Origin: JBDTNK01 sp039933775
GTDB lineage: Bacteria; Chloroflexota; Limnocylindria; QHBO01
Reading direction: 5' to 3'
NCBI GenBank assembly: GCA_039933775.1
Contig: JBDTNK010000005.1
Coordinates: forward strand, 1-60,512
Length of the DNA stretch: 60,512 nucleotides
Shown: positions 48,986 to 55,818 of the stretch, piece by piece
How positions within the stretch are numbered: the stretch's first letter is position 1
Layout of the letters: every line of letters starts with the position of its first letter
Program-made: the position numbers and the translations under genes
The notes under the pieces: generated by a model
What the model saw: the letters and a program-made list of their open reading frames with translations, nothing else
The model's database searches: none
What the model was told of the DNA's origin: nothing

Positions 48986-50875
48986 GTGGCCACCACCACG
49001 AAGCAGCGAACGACCCCAACGCCACCGGATGCGGCGGCACCGAAGCCCACGGCCAGCACGGCTGCCGCGAAGAAGGCGGCGACACCCAGGAAGCCCGCGG
49101 CCTCGAAGGCATCGTCCAACGGCAAGCAGCCGTTCGCGAAGCTCCTGACGCGAGGCAAGGAAGAGGGGTTCATCACCCACGACCAGATCCTCGAAGTCAT
49201 GCCGCAGCCCGAGGAGAACCTCGCCGCAGTCGAGGAGCTGTACGCCACCGCGCAGGAGCAGGGAGTCGAGGTTCTCGATAGTGAGAACAACCCGACCTTC
49301 GCGGAGCCCGCCGCCTCGACGCGCGCCCTCCCGACCAAGGACGAGAAGGAGGCCGCGGAGGAGGATCTCGAGGCGCTGGCGGCGGACCTCATCGGCATCG
49401 ACGACCCGGTCCGCATGTACCTCAAGGAGATCGGCAAGGTCGCGCTGCTCACCGCCGAGGAGGAGGTCGTGCTGGCCAAAGCGATCGAGCTCGGGGAGCA
49501 CGCGGTCGAGGCGCCCGCGACGGCGTTCGTCCACCTCTACCAGTGGGTGACGCTCGGCACCGAGCCGAAGGCGCGAGCGATGGCCGCCATGCGCGCCTTC
49601 GACCTGCCCCGCGATTCGGCGCGGATCACCCGCGATGCGATCGACTGGTGGGTCCGTCGCGACGAGGCGATCGTGCCGCCGGTCATCAAGCTGGCCAAGG
49701 CGCGCAAGGCGAGCGACCTGGAGGATGCGGACCGCAATCGGCTGATGGAGGCCGAATCGGTCCTCAAGCTCATCGCGGAGGATTCGGCCGAAGGCCTGAA
49801 GCAGGCGCTCCTCTTCGTGCACACCTATCGGTTCAAGGCGGTGAGCCATGCCGGCTCGACGGAGCTGTACGAGCTCGAGCGCTGGGCGCGCGAGACTGCC
49901 GAGCAGATCGTGACCGCGTACGTCGAGGACGGCAACGACGTCGCCTACCTGCGCGAGCTGGGCTACGACCCTTCGATCCCACTCGACGTGCCACTCGAGC
50001 GCCGAACCGGGCGCCTGGTCGAGCAATCGACCGATGCCCGCAAACGCCTGACCGAGGCCAACCTGCGCCTGGTGGTCAGCATCGCCAAGAAGTACATCGG
50101 TCGTGGCATGAGCTTCCTGGACCTGATCCAGGAAGGGAATATCGGCCTTATCCGCGCGGTCGAGAAGTTCGAATACCAGAAGGGCTTCAAGTTCAGCACC
50201 TACGCGACGTGGTGGATTCGGCAGGCGATCACGCGCGCCATCGCGGACCAGGCGCGCACGATCCGCATCCCGGTGCACATGGTCGAGACCATCAACCGTC
50301 TCATCCGCGTCAGCCGGACCCTGCTCCAGGAGCTGGGTCGTGAGCCAACGGTCGAGGAGATCGCACGGCGCATGAGCCGCGACGAGATCGTGCGTGAGTT
50401 GCGTGACAAGCTTGTGCAGGAGGCCGCCAAGACCGGTGAAGCTCCCCGTGAGCCGACCGAGGAGGAGGTCGACGAGCGCGAGGCGACTGGCCCGCAGACC
50501 GTCAGCCCCGAGAAGGTACGCGAGATCATGAAGGTCTCCCAGGAGCCGGTCAGCCTCGAGACGCCGATCGGCGAGGAGGAGGACAGCCACCTGGGCGACT
50601 TCATCCCGGATCTGAACAGCACGGCGCCAGCCGACGCCGCGAGCCACCAGCTGCTCAAGGAGCAGGTGGAGGGCGTGCTCGACTCGCTCACCCCGCGCGA
50701 GCGACGCGTTCTGCAGCTGCGCTTCGGGCTCGAGGACGGGCGGTCGCGAACCCTGGAAGAGGTGGGCCGCGACTTCAACGTGACCCGCGAGCGGATCCGG
50801 CAGATCGAGGCGAAGGCGCTGCGCAAGCTGCGGCATCCGAGCCGCAGCCGCAAGCTCAAGGACTACCTGGAGTAA
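48986..50875 (+). CDS. rpoD: Primary RNA polymerase sigma factor (RpoD/SigA)
   Basis: 629 residues, GTG start. A Lys/Ala/Pro-rich N-terminus (~1-48) is followed by region 1.1-like sequence, region 1.2 (DDPVRMYLKEIGKVALLTAE, from ~137), an insert of ~170 residues (~173-345), then regions 2.1-2.4 (TEANLRLVVSIAKKYIGRGM; YATWWIRQAITRAI). Region 3 holds a second, ~43-residue charged insert after EEIARRM. Region 4 ends NVTRERIRQIEAKALRKLRH. It directs housekeeping transcription. Confidence 0.96.
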   Translation: MATTTKQRTTPTPPDAAAPKPTASTAAAKKAATPRKPAASKASSNGKQPFAKLLTRGKEEGFITHDQILEVMPQPEENLAAVEELYATAQEQGVEVLDSENNPTFAEPAASTRALPTKDEKEAAEEDLEALAADLIGIDDPVRMYLKEIGKVALLTAEEEVVLAKAIELGEHAVEAPATAFVHLYQWVTLGTEPKARAMAAMRAFDLPRDSARITRDAIDWWVRRDEAIVPPVIKLAKARKASDLEDADRNRLMEAESVLKLIAEDSAEGLKQALLFVHTYRFKAVSHAGSTELYELERWARETAEQIVTAYVEDGNDVAYLRELGYDPSIPLDVPLERRTGRLVEQSTDARKRLTEANLRLVVSIAKKYIGRGMSFLDLIQEGNIGLIRAVEKFEYQKGFKFSTYATWWIRQAITRAIADQARTIRIPVHMVETINRLIRVSRTLLQELGREPTVEEIARRMSRDEIVRELRDKLVQEAAKTGEAPREPTEEEVDEREATGPQTVSPEKVREIMKVSQEPVSLETPIGEEEDSHLGDFIPDLNSTAPADAASHQLLKEQVEGVLDSLTPRERRVLQLRFGLEDGRSRTLEEVGRDFNVTRERIRQIEAKALRKLRHPSRSRKLKDYLE

Positions 50876-50916
50876 GGACCGATGGGGCGGCCCGGCGGGG
50901 CCGCCCGCCCCGGTCG
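50876..50916 (+). terminator. Hairpin terminator after rpoD
   Basis: A 9-bp GC stem (GGGCGGCCC, 50885-50893, with GGGCCGCCC, 50898-50906; loop GGCG) is framed by an outer GACCG/CGGTC pair. It begins at the rpoD stop. A TCGTTCG stretch follows, without a long T run. Confidence 0.65.
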
Positions 50917-50950
50917 TTCGTTCGCCGCGGAATCGCGACGGAACTGCCCG

Positions 50951-51184
50951 ATGACCGCTGACGATCCGCTCGCGGACGAGCCGTTCGCCGCATCGACACG
51001 TGCGGACGGGAGCGTACTCATCACGTACCGCGGCAAGCTGGTGACCCTGCTTCGAGCGAGCGCCGCTGTCCGATTCCTGGCGCGGTTCGACGGTGCCGAT
51101 GCAGCGGCGGGGCAACAGTTGATGGCGCGCGTCACCGGCAACTTCAAGCGTGGCAACGAGCGATCCGGGCGGAAGCGCCCTTGA
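50951..51184 (+). CDS. Small conserved hypothetical protein
   Basis: 77 residues from ATG 50951; an in-frame ATG at 50882 lies inside the terminator. Two beta strands (VLITYRGKLVTLL) are followed by helices (AAVRFLARFDGADAAAGQQL, MARVTGNFKRGNER) and a basic end. I recall similar small proteins in Actinobacteria and Chloroflexota, all of unknown function. Possibly nucleic-acid binding given the basic tail; that is a guess. Confidence 0.65.
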   Translation: MTADDPLADEPFAASTRADGSVLITYRGKLVTLLRASAAVRFLARFDGADAAAGQQLMARVTGNFKRGNERSGRKRP

Positions 51185-51247
51185 GCAGAGGGGCCGGCGC
51201 ATTGCCCCCGCCGTCCGCGCTGCTCTCTCAAGCAAGGAGATCTTTCC

Positions 51248-51844
51248 ATGGAATTCGCCGATGTCGTCCGTCGCCGGCGGATGGTCCGCCACTTCGCCGA
51301 CTCGCCGGTTGACCGATCCGTCCTCGAACGCATTGCGTCCGCAGCGCAGCGAACACCCAGCGCCGGGTTCAGCCAGGGCCAACGGCTGGTCATCGTCACC
51401 GAGCCTGACCGGCGTCGTGCGGTCGGCGTGGCGGTGGGCGAGTCCGACTACGTGGAGGCCGGATACGACCCGTGGGTCAGCAGCTGCGCCGCGATCTTCA
51501 TCCCATGCGTCAGCGAGCAGGTCTACCACAACCGTTACCGCGAGCCCGACAAGGTGGACGATTCGGGTGCGGAGATCGAGTGGCCGACCCCGTACTGGTG
51601 GATGGACGTGGGCTGCACGGTCCAGATGATCCTGCTCGCCGCGGTTGACGAAGGCCTCGCGGCCGGGTTCGCCGGTGCCCAGGACGTCGAGGCCCTGCGC
51701 AAGGCGGTCGGGATCCCTGCCGAGTTCCACCCGGTCGGAGCCATCCCGGTCGGCGTGCCACTCCCCGACAAACGATCACCGTCGCTGAAGCGCGGCTGGC
51801 GAGACATCGAGGATTTCGTGCGGTGGGAGACCTGGGACCGCTGA
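51248..51844 (+). CDS. Nitroreductase-family FMN oxidoreductase
   Basis: 198 residues. EFADVVRRRRMVRHFADSPV at the start gives the FMN-binding RRRxxRxF pattern, with AAQRTPSAGFSQGQR and a glycine-rich GIPAEFHPVGAIPVGVPLP near the end. Uses NAD(P)H to reduce nitro compounds, quinones or enones; the substrate is unknown. AAGGAGAT lies before the ATG. Confidence 0.9.
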   Translation: MEFADVVRRRRMVRHFADSPVDRSVLERIASAAQRTPSAGFSQGQRLVIVTEPDRRRAVGVAVGESDYVEAGYDPWVSSCAAIFIPCVSEQVYHNRYREPDKVDDSGAEIEWPTPYWWMDVGCTVQMILLAAVDEGLAAGFAGAQDVEALRKAVGIPAEFHPVGAIPVGVPLPDKRSPSLKRGWRDIEDFVRWETWDR

Positions 51845-51922
51845 TCATGCGACTGCTGTCGGCGATTCGTCAGTCAGCGAATGGCCAATCGGGCGTTGGC
51901 GGTTTGCCCATCGGCAATTGGC

Positions 51923-52090
51923 GACACATGCTCACCGCCCGGGCGTTACGTCCAGAAATGAGTCCGTTGCATGACCGAATGTCACGCGCGGCGAGCAAGT
52001 GTCACCGAGATCGGCCGGTTTCGGCCCGTTTCGGTGGGTCATTTGCTCACGAGGCGCGACGTAAGGTCGCGCCTCGTGAGCATCTGTCAT
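51923..52090. repeat. IS21-like terminal-repeat patch, copy B (no transposase)
   Basis: Related motifs: GACACATGCTCAC (51923-51935), GCGAGCAAGTGTCACC (51991-52006), TTTGCTCAC (52042-52050) and GTGAGCATCTGTCAT (52076-52090). The outermost two are inverted. The first 13 bases match copy A near 36488 exactly. A 17-bp perfect hairpin forms the right part. No transposase is left. Confidence 0.42.
52044..52082. repeat. Perfect 17-bp inverted repeat
   Basis: TGCTCACGAGGCGCGAC (52044-52060) pairs with its exact complement at 52066-52082, leaving a 5-base loop, GTAAG. It could be a terminator-like hairpin or the core of a small mobile unit. No T run follows. Confidence 0.85.
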
Positions 52091-52248
52091 GGAGTAACCC
52101 AGTATCCGCCAGGAGAGTGCCCGCTCAACCAGGCAACACCGGAGCTGCGACGCGCCGTGTGCGCGTGATGCTGGCCCAATGTGACGCTCCGCGGCCGGTG
52201 TCGTATCATCGGCAGTCCCGGGGACCGGCATGGCGTTCCCGCGCGCGT

Positions 52249-52323
52249 TCCGGCGTAGCTCAGTGGTAGAGCGGGCGGCTGTTAACCGCCATGTCGTAGG
52301 TTCGAATCCTACCGCCGGAGCCA
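52249..52323 (+). tRNA. tRNA-Asn (GTT)
   Basis: Acceptor TCCGGCG pairs with CGCCGGA; the D arm is AGCTCAGTGGTAGAGC; the anticodon GTT (52281-52283) sits in the loop CTGTTAA on a GGCGG/CCGCC stem; the T arm is GTAGGTTCGAATCCTAC. Discriminator G and an encoded CCA complete the 3' end. Confidence 0.97.
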
Positions 52324-52555
52324 CCTTCACGCTCAATCGCGGATGAGCCCGATCTCACATGGCGGTGGAGGGGCATCTCGGGTGCATATCGCGGCCCCGT
52401 AGCCCATCCGACCGTAACGCCCGGCGGCGCGGAGCGTTGTTAGAAGAGAGCCGGGTGCTGCGTTGGCAGGCAACTGCCAGGGCAGCCGCAGCGCCCGGCA
52501 TCTTCCGCACCCAGGCGAGCGTCGCCGAACCGGCGAGCGCGGATGCAGCCCTGGA

Positions 52556-52762
52556 TCAGTCCTCTCGCTTCCAGTCGGGATCCACCGGTGCGGTTGGGCC
52601 GGCGTGCGTGAAGGTCGGGACCAGGACCCATCCCATCACCGCCATGGCCGCCGCGAAGATGACGAGCAGCACAGCACCGGCCTCTTCGTAGCTCACGAAC
52701 CAGTAGATGATGCCGATCGCGGCGATGACCGCCGGCAGGAGCATGTAACGGCCTCGAGTCAT
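52556..52762 (-). CDS. Small two-helix membrane protein (cytochrome oxidase subunit IV-like?)
   Basis: 68 residues. Two helices (LLPAVIAAIGIIYWFVSY and AVLLVIFAAAMAVMGWVLVP) and a polar tail ending DWKRED. The pattern resembles small subunit IV-type proteins of actinobacterial cytochrome oxidase, but no oxidase genes are near, so the call is tentative. 14 bp after the stop of the upstream minus-strand gene, so probably co-transcribed. Confidence 0.6.
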   Translation of the reverse strand: MTRGRYMLLPAVIAAIGIIYWFVSYEEAGAVLLVIFAAAMAVMGWVLVPTFTHAGPTAPVDPDWKRED

Positions 52763-52776
52763 GGACCGATTCTAGC

Positions 52777-53337
52777 TCAGACGAGCCAGCCGCAGTCGGT
52801 GCGCGAGGGACCCGACGCATCCTCCGGCGGACGGATACCGCTCTCCGGCGGATGGGCATGGACGAGTGGTCGCAGCCCAAGGGTTCGATCACTGATGGCG
52901 AGTGACGCCCGCCGCACGGCCGGGTCCACGACGGGGGTCGGTGGCTCTGCCACGACGGCGGCCGGGGCAGGAGTGAAGCCTGCCGTGGCTCCTGCTTCGC
53001 GCGCCGTGACCACAGACCCGTCCGGGTAGCTGAGCCAGAGGCCGCGGAGTCGGGCGATGAAATGCTCCGGCATGCCCGGAATGAGGCGGTCGACGCTGCT
53101 GCGTCCCGTCCGGCGGTACCCACGCGGCCGCTCGTCGCCCTGCACGCGGTCGACGAAAGCCTGATCGAGCAGCTCCTTGACGGCGATGCTCACGCCCTCC
53201 GGCGCGTCGACCCGCGTCTTGCCGCCCTGGAACGTGGCGGTGCCGACCACCTCGGGTGTGGCGGCGCCGTCCGGCGTGCGCAACAGCTCATACACCAGCG
53301 TGTCTTCGGTGCGGGGGTCGATTGAGCGGCGAATCAT
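52777..53337 (-). CDS. Hypothetical protein
   Basis: 186 residues, soluble. A beta-rich first half (DTLVYELLRTPDGAATPEVV, GTATFQGGKTRVDAP) with VSIAVKELLDQAFVDRV, then RLRGLWLSYPDGSVVTA, and a Pro/Ala-rich disordered C-terminus. I recognise no family. Real coding is supported by the conserved-looking N-terminal domain and the operon spacing to the small membrane protein. Confidence 0.55.
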   Translation of the reverse strand: MIRRSIDPRTEDTLVYELLRTPDGAATPEVVGTATFQGGKTRVDAPEGVSIAVKELLDQAFVDRVQGDERPRGYRRTGRSSVDRLIPGMPEHFIARLRGLWLSYPDGSVVTAREAGATAGFTPAPAAVVAEPPTPVVDPAVRRASLAISDRTLGLRPLVHAHPPESGIRPPEDASGPSRTDCGWLV

Positions 53338-53432
53338 CGGCCGCAGGATAGCAGCCGGCCGACGCCGGAAGCGCCGCGAATTGACCGTTCCTGGGCTACC
53401 ATGAGACCGATGGCAACAGGAACGAGGAGCGC

Positions 53433-53789
53433 GTGAACGAGATCGAAGAGACGCCCTATCGCGAGATGGTGTCAGACCAGAGCGACGAGCAGATCGACAC
53501 GTGGGCGTCTGACCTGTTCAAGGACTTCGCGCTCCGAATGGGCGTGGGCAACGCGATCGCCAGCTTCTGCGCGGCCGCACGCATCGACGCGCGAGGCTTT
53601 CAGCGCGCATTCCTCGTCGGCGGGGGAGCGGACCACGTCATCGGCACCGATACCGCCGGCCAGCTGGCGGCGCCGATCTTCGAGCTGCCGTGCGCTGTCG
53701 CTGGCCTGCGCAGGGTCGACCCGAAGGCCCGGGCGCATCTCGTCGACTTCCTCGTTGGTCATCGCGACGTGATGAGCTATACCGCCTGA
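53433..53789 (+). CDS. Hypothetical protein
   Basis: 118 residues, GTG start 3 bp after GAGGAG. Acidic N-terminus, then FALRMGVGNAIASFCAAARI and a Gly-rich segment FLVGGGADHVIGTDTAGQLA. No signal peptide or membrane helix. No family recognised. It is convergent with parB (2 bp between stops). Confidence 0.55.
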   Translation: MNEIEETPYREMVSDQSDEQIDTWASDLFKDFALRMGVGNAIASFCAAARIDARGFQRAFLVGGGADHVIGTDTAGQLAAPIFELPCAVAGLRRVDPKARAHLVDFLVGHRDVMSYTA

Positions 53790-53791
53790 GG

Positions 53792-54775
53792 TCAGCTCTC
53801 CTCGCGGTTCCCCGTCCCGGCGCGGATGATCGCGATCGCGTTCTCGAGCTTGAGCTTCGTGATCGTCAGATACTTTGCGAAGTTGTCGCGGTTGACATCG
53901 GGGATCTGCTCCATGACGTCGTGCTGACGCAGCAGCACGACCAGGTCCTCCACGGCGTCCCCCAGCTTGCCCTTGGCGTCGATCAGCGCATCGTCCGCGG
54001 CACGGACCGCGGCGACTTCACCGGCCACGGTCTTGGCGCGCCGTCGTGGCTTCACCGGCGCATCGTCGTCGAGTGGCGCGCCGCCCGCCAGGATGCGCAG
54101 CTTCGCAAGGGACAGCTCCCCGGCGGCAACCCTCTTTGCGAGACGTCGCCGAAGGCGCTCGTCGCCGATGCGCATCAGCTCGTACGCATGGCTGATGGTG
54201 TCTTTGCGCACGGACACCAGCTCGCGAATCTCGGGCGGGGCATCGGATAGTCGGAGACGATTCTCGATGTACCCCTTGTCCTTGCCCACCTTCTGCGCGA
54301 GCTGCCGCACGGAGTAGCCGAAGGCATCGGTCATCTTGCGAAACATCGCGGCCTCTTCGAGCGGCGAGACATCCTCGCGCTGCAGGTTCTCGATGATCGA
54401 GACTTCCAACGCGGTGCTCTCGTCGAACTCCACCACGATGGCGGGAATCGTGCGGCGTTCGGCAAGCCGCGATGCGCGCCAGCGGCGCTCGCCGGCGATG
54501 AGCTCGTATTGCGGCCCGACCGGGCGCACCAGGATCGGCTGAATGACGCCGTGCTCGCGGATCGAGTCGGCAAGCTCGGTGAGCGAATCCTCTTCATACG
54601 AGAGTCGCGGCTGCGCGGGGTTGGGGAGGATCTTGTCGAGCGGCAGCTCGCGCATCTGGGCGCGCGTCGCGCGTGACTCGATCAACGACACGATCCCAGG
54701 ACCCAGGTCCGCCTGCTGCGCTTCATCGAAGAGGCGGTGGATGTTCTCGCGGAATGCCGGTCGCTTGCTACCCAA
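53792..54775 (-). CDS. parB: Chromosome-partitioning protein ParB
   Basis: 327 residues. N-terminal box LPLDKILPNPAQPRLSYEED and the CTP-binding arginine motif GERRWRASRLAERRTIPAIV are typical. The helix-turn-helix is in FGYSVRQLAQKVGKDKGYIE, and a C-terminal dimer domain ends the protein. ParB clamps on parS with CTP and spreads; no parS (TGTTTCACGTGAAACA-like) was seen in the window. It overlaps parA by 8 bp. Confidence 0.95.
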   Translation of the reverse strand: MGSKRPAFRENIHRLFDEAQQADLGPGIVSLIESRATRAQMRELPLDKILPNPAQPRLSYEEDSLTELADSIREHGVIQPILVRPVGPQYELIAGERRWRASRLAERRTIPAIVVEFDESTALEVSIIENLQREDVSPLEEAAMFRKMTDAFGYSVRQLAQKVGKDKGYIENRLRLSDAPPEIRELVSVRKDTISHAYELMRIGDERLRRRLAKRVAAGELSLAKLRILAGGAPLDDDAPVKPRRRAKTVAGEVAAVRAADDALIDAKGKLGDAVEDLVVLLRQHDVMEQIPDVNRDNFAKYLTITKLKLENAIAIIRAGTGNREES

Positions 54776-55541
54776 GTTCGATCACCTCCCGTGCCAGATC
54801 GCGGAATGCGCGAGCCGCCTGCGAGTTCGTGGCGTACTCGGTCACCGGCTTGCCGGTCAGCGGCGCTTCGCCGAGCTTCACGGTGTTCTTGATCATCGTG
54901 TTGAAGATGCGCATGTCGCCCATCTCGCGCAGATTTTCGAGCATCTCGCGCGCGAGGACCGTTCGCCCGTCGTAGAACGTCGCGAGCAGCCCCATGATCT
55001 CGAGATCATGGTTCAGCTTCTGCTTGATGGTGTTGATCACCTTCATCAACGCCGTCAGGCCCTTGATGGCGTAGTACTGCGTCTGGACCGGGATGATGAC
55101 CCGCGACGACGCGACCAGGGAGTTGATCGTCAGCAGGCCCAGCGTCGGTGGGCAGTCGATGATCATCACGTCGAATTGCTGCTCGGCCCAACCCGCAACG
55201 GCGTCACGCAGCACCATCTCGCGACCGATGGCGCTGAACAGCTCGACCTCGGTCGACGCAAGCTCGAGCGTTGCCGGCGCGACCATCAGGCCGGACATCT
55301 GCGTCGGTCGCACGACCTGCTCCAGCGCGACGCGCTCCTCGCTCAGGACATCGGCCATGGAGTCGCGCACGTCGTTGAGCGCGACGCCCAGGCCGACCGT
55401 CAGGTTGGCCTGCGGGTCCATGTCGATGCACAGGACCCGATACCCGAGTTCGGCGAGCGCGCCGCCGAGATTGATGGAGCAGGTCGTCTTCCCGACGCCG
55501 CCCTTCTGGTTCGCGATGGCAATGACCTTGGACAACAGCAC
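54768..55541 (-). CDS. parA: Chromosome-partitioning ATPase ParA (Soj)
   Basis: 257 residues from GTG 55541. Deviant Walker A ANQKGGVGKTTCSINLGGAL, VLCIDMDPQANLTVGLG, and IIDCPPTLGLLTINSL. The short N-terminus marks the chromosomal Soj type without an autorepressing HTH. It segregates origins with ParB. Confidence 0.96.
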   Translation of the reverse strand: MLLSKVIAIANQKGGVGKTTCSINLGGALAELGYRVLCIDMDPQANLTVGLGVALNDVRDSMADVLSEERVALEQVVRPTQMSGLMVAPATLELASTEVELFSAIGREMVLRDAVAGWAEQQFDVMIIDCPPTLGLLTINSLVASSRVIIPVQTQYYAIKGLTALMKVINTIKQKLNHDLEIMGLLATFYDGRTVLAREMLENLREMGDMRIFNTMIKNTVKLGEAPLTGKPVTEYATNSQAARAFRDLAREVIELG

Positions 55542-55609
55542 AACCTCGTGCGACTCGGGCGATCTGGTGATTGGATGACGCCGCGCAGGGCCATCGGTTG
55601 ATGTCGACC

Positions 55610-55639
55610 ATCATAGGTAGCGCAGCCCGCTTCGGTCCA
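55610..55639 (-). promoter_or_regulatory. Possible parAB promoter
   Basis: On the minus strand TGGACC (55639-55634), an 18-bp spacer and TATGAT (55615-55610), about 70 bp before the parA GTG. Confidence 0.4.
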
Positions 55640-55644
55640 CGGAG

Positions 55645-55653
55645 TTATCCACA
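55645..55653 (+). promoter_or_regulatory. DnaA box-like site
   Basis: TTATCCACA matches the strict DnaA consensus. A weaker relative, TTGTCCACC, lies at 55706-55714. Both sit in the parA-tRNA gap. Two sites are too few to call an origin. Confidence 0.4.
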
Positions 55654-55669
55654 ACGTTGAGAACTCGGC

Positions 55670-55689
55670 GTGTCGTTGTGCAAAGACAC
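55670..55689 (+). promoter_or_regulatory. Palindromic operator candidate, site 1
   Basis: GTGTCGTTGTGCAAAGACAC is a near-perfect palindrome ending 5 bp before the TATACT -10 (55695-55700) of the tRNA-pccB transcript, so it covers the -35 position. It shares GTC(T/G)TTG(C/T)GCAAAGAC with site 2 at 57369. Confidence 0.55.
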
Positions 55690-55694
55690 CCGCC

Positions 55695-55700
55695 TATACT
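55695..55700 (+). promoter_or_regulatory. -10 of tRNA / pccB transcript
   Basis: TATACT, 22 bp before the tRNA. The -35 position is weak and covered by the palindrome, consistent with a regulated promoter. Confidence 0.45.
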
Positions 55701-55721
55701 TCGAGTTGTCCACCGTCCCGC

Positions 55722-55794
55722 GGGCCCATAGCTCAGTGGTCAGAGCATCCGGCTCATAACCGGCTGGTCGCAGGTTCGATCCCTGCTGGGCCCA
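55722..55794 (+). tRNA. tRNA with CAT anticodon (probably Ile2, else Met)
   Basis: Acceptor GGGCCCA/TGGGCCC; anticodon CAT (55755-55757) in loop CTCATAA; T arm GCAGGTTCGATCCCTGC. The variable region GGTCGC and overall layout resemble E. coli ileX/ileY tRNA-Ile2, whose C34 becomes lysidine. The 27-43 pair is a T-C mismatch. CCA is not encoded. It ends 24 bp before the pccB start and may be processed from a shared transcript. Confidence 0.9.
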
Positions 55795-55818
55795 CATGTA
55801 CCGATGGAGGCTGATCCC

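Larger units (their letters stand above)
51845..52248. other. 404-bp gene-free region before tRNA-Asn
   Basis: Contains repeat patch B and the perfect hairpin. The last ~100 bp before the tRNA show no clear promoter. Open frames here are shadows without family resemblance. Confidence 0.6.

Noticed and set aside
53792..55721. parS site near parAB
   Set aside because: No TGTTTCACGTGAAACA-like palindrome was found in this stretch.
55722..55794. Initiator tRNA-fMet
   Set aside because: The anticodon stem lacks the three G-C pairs and the acceptor begins with a normal G-C pair, so it is an elongator-type or Ile2 tRNA.
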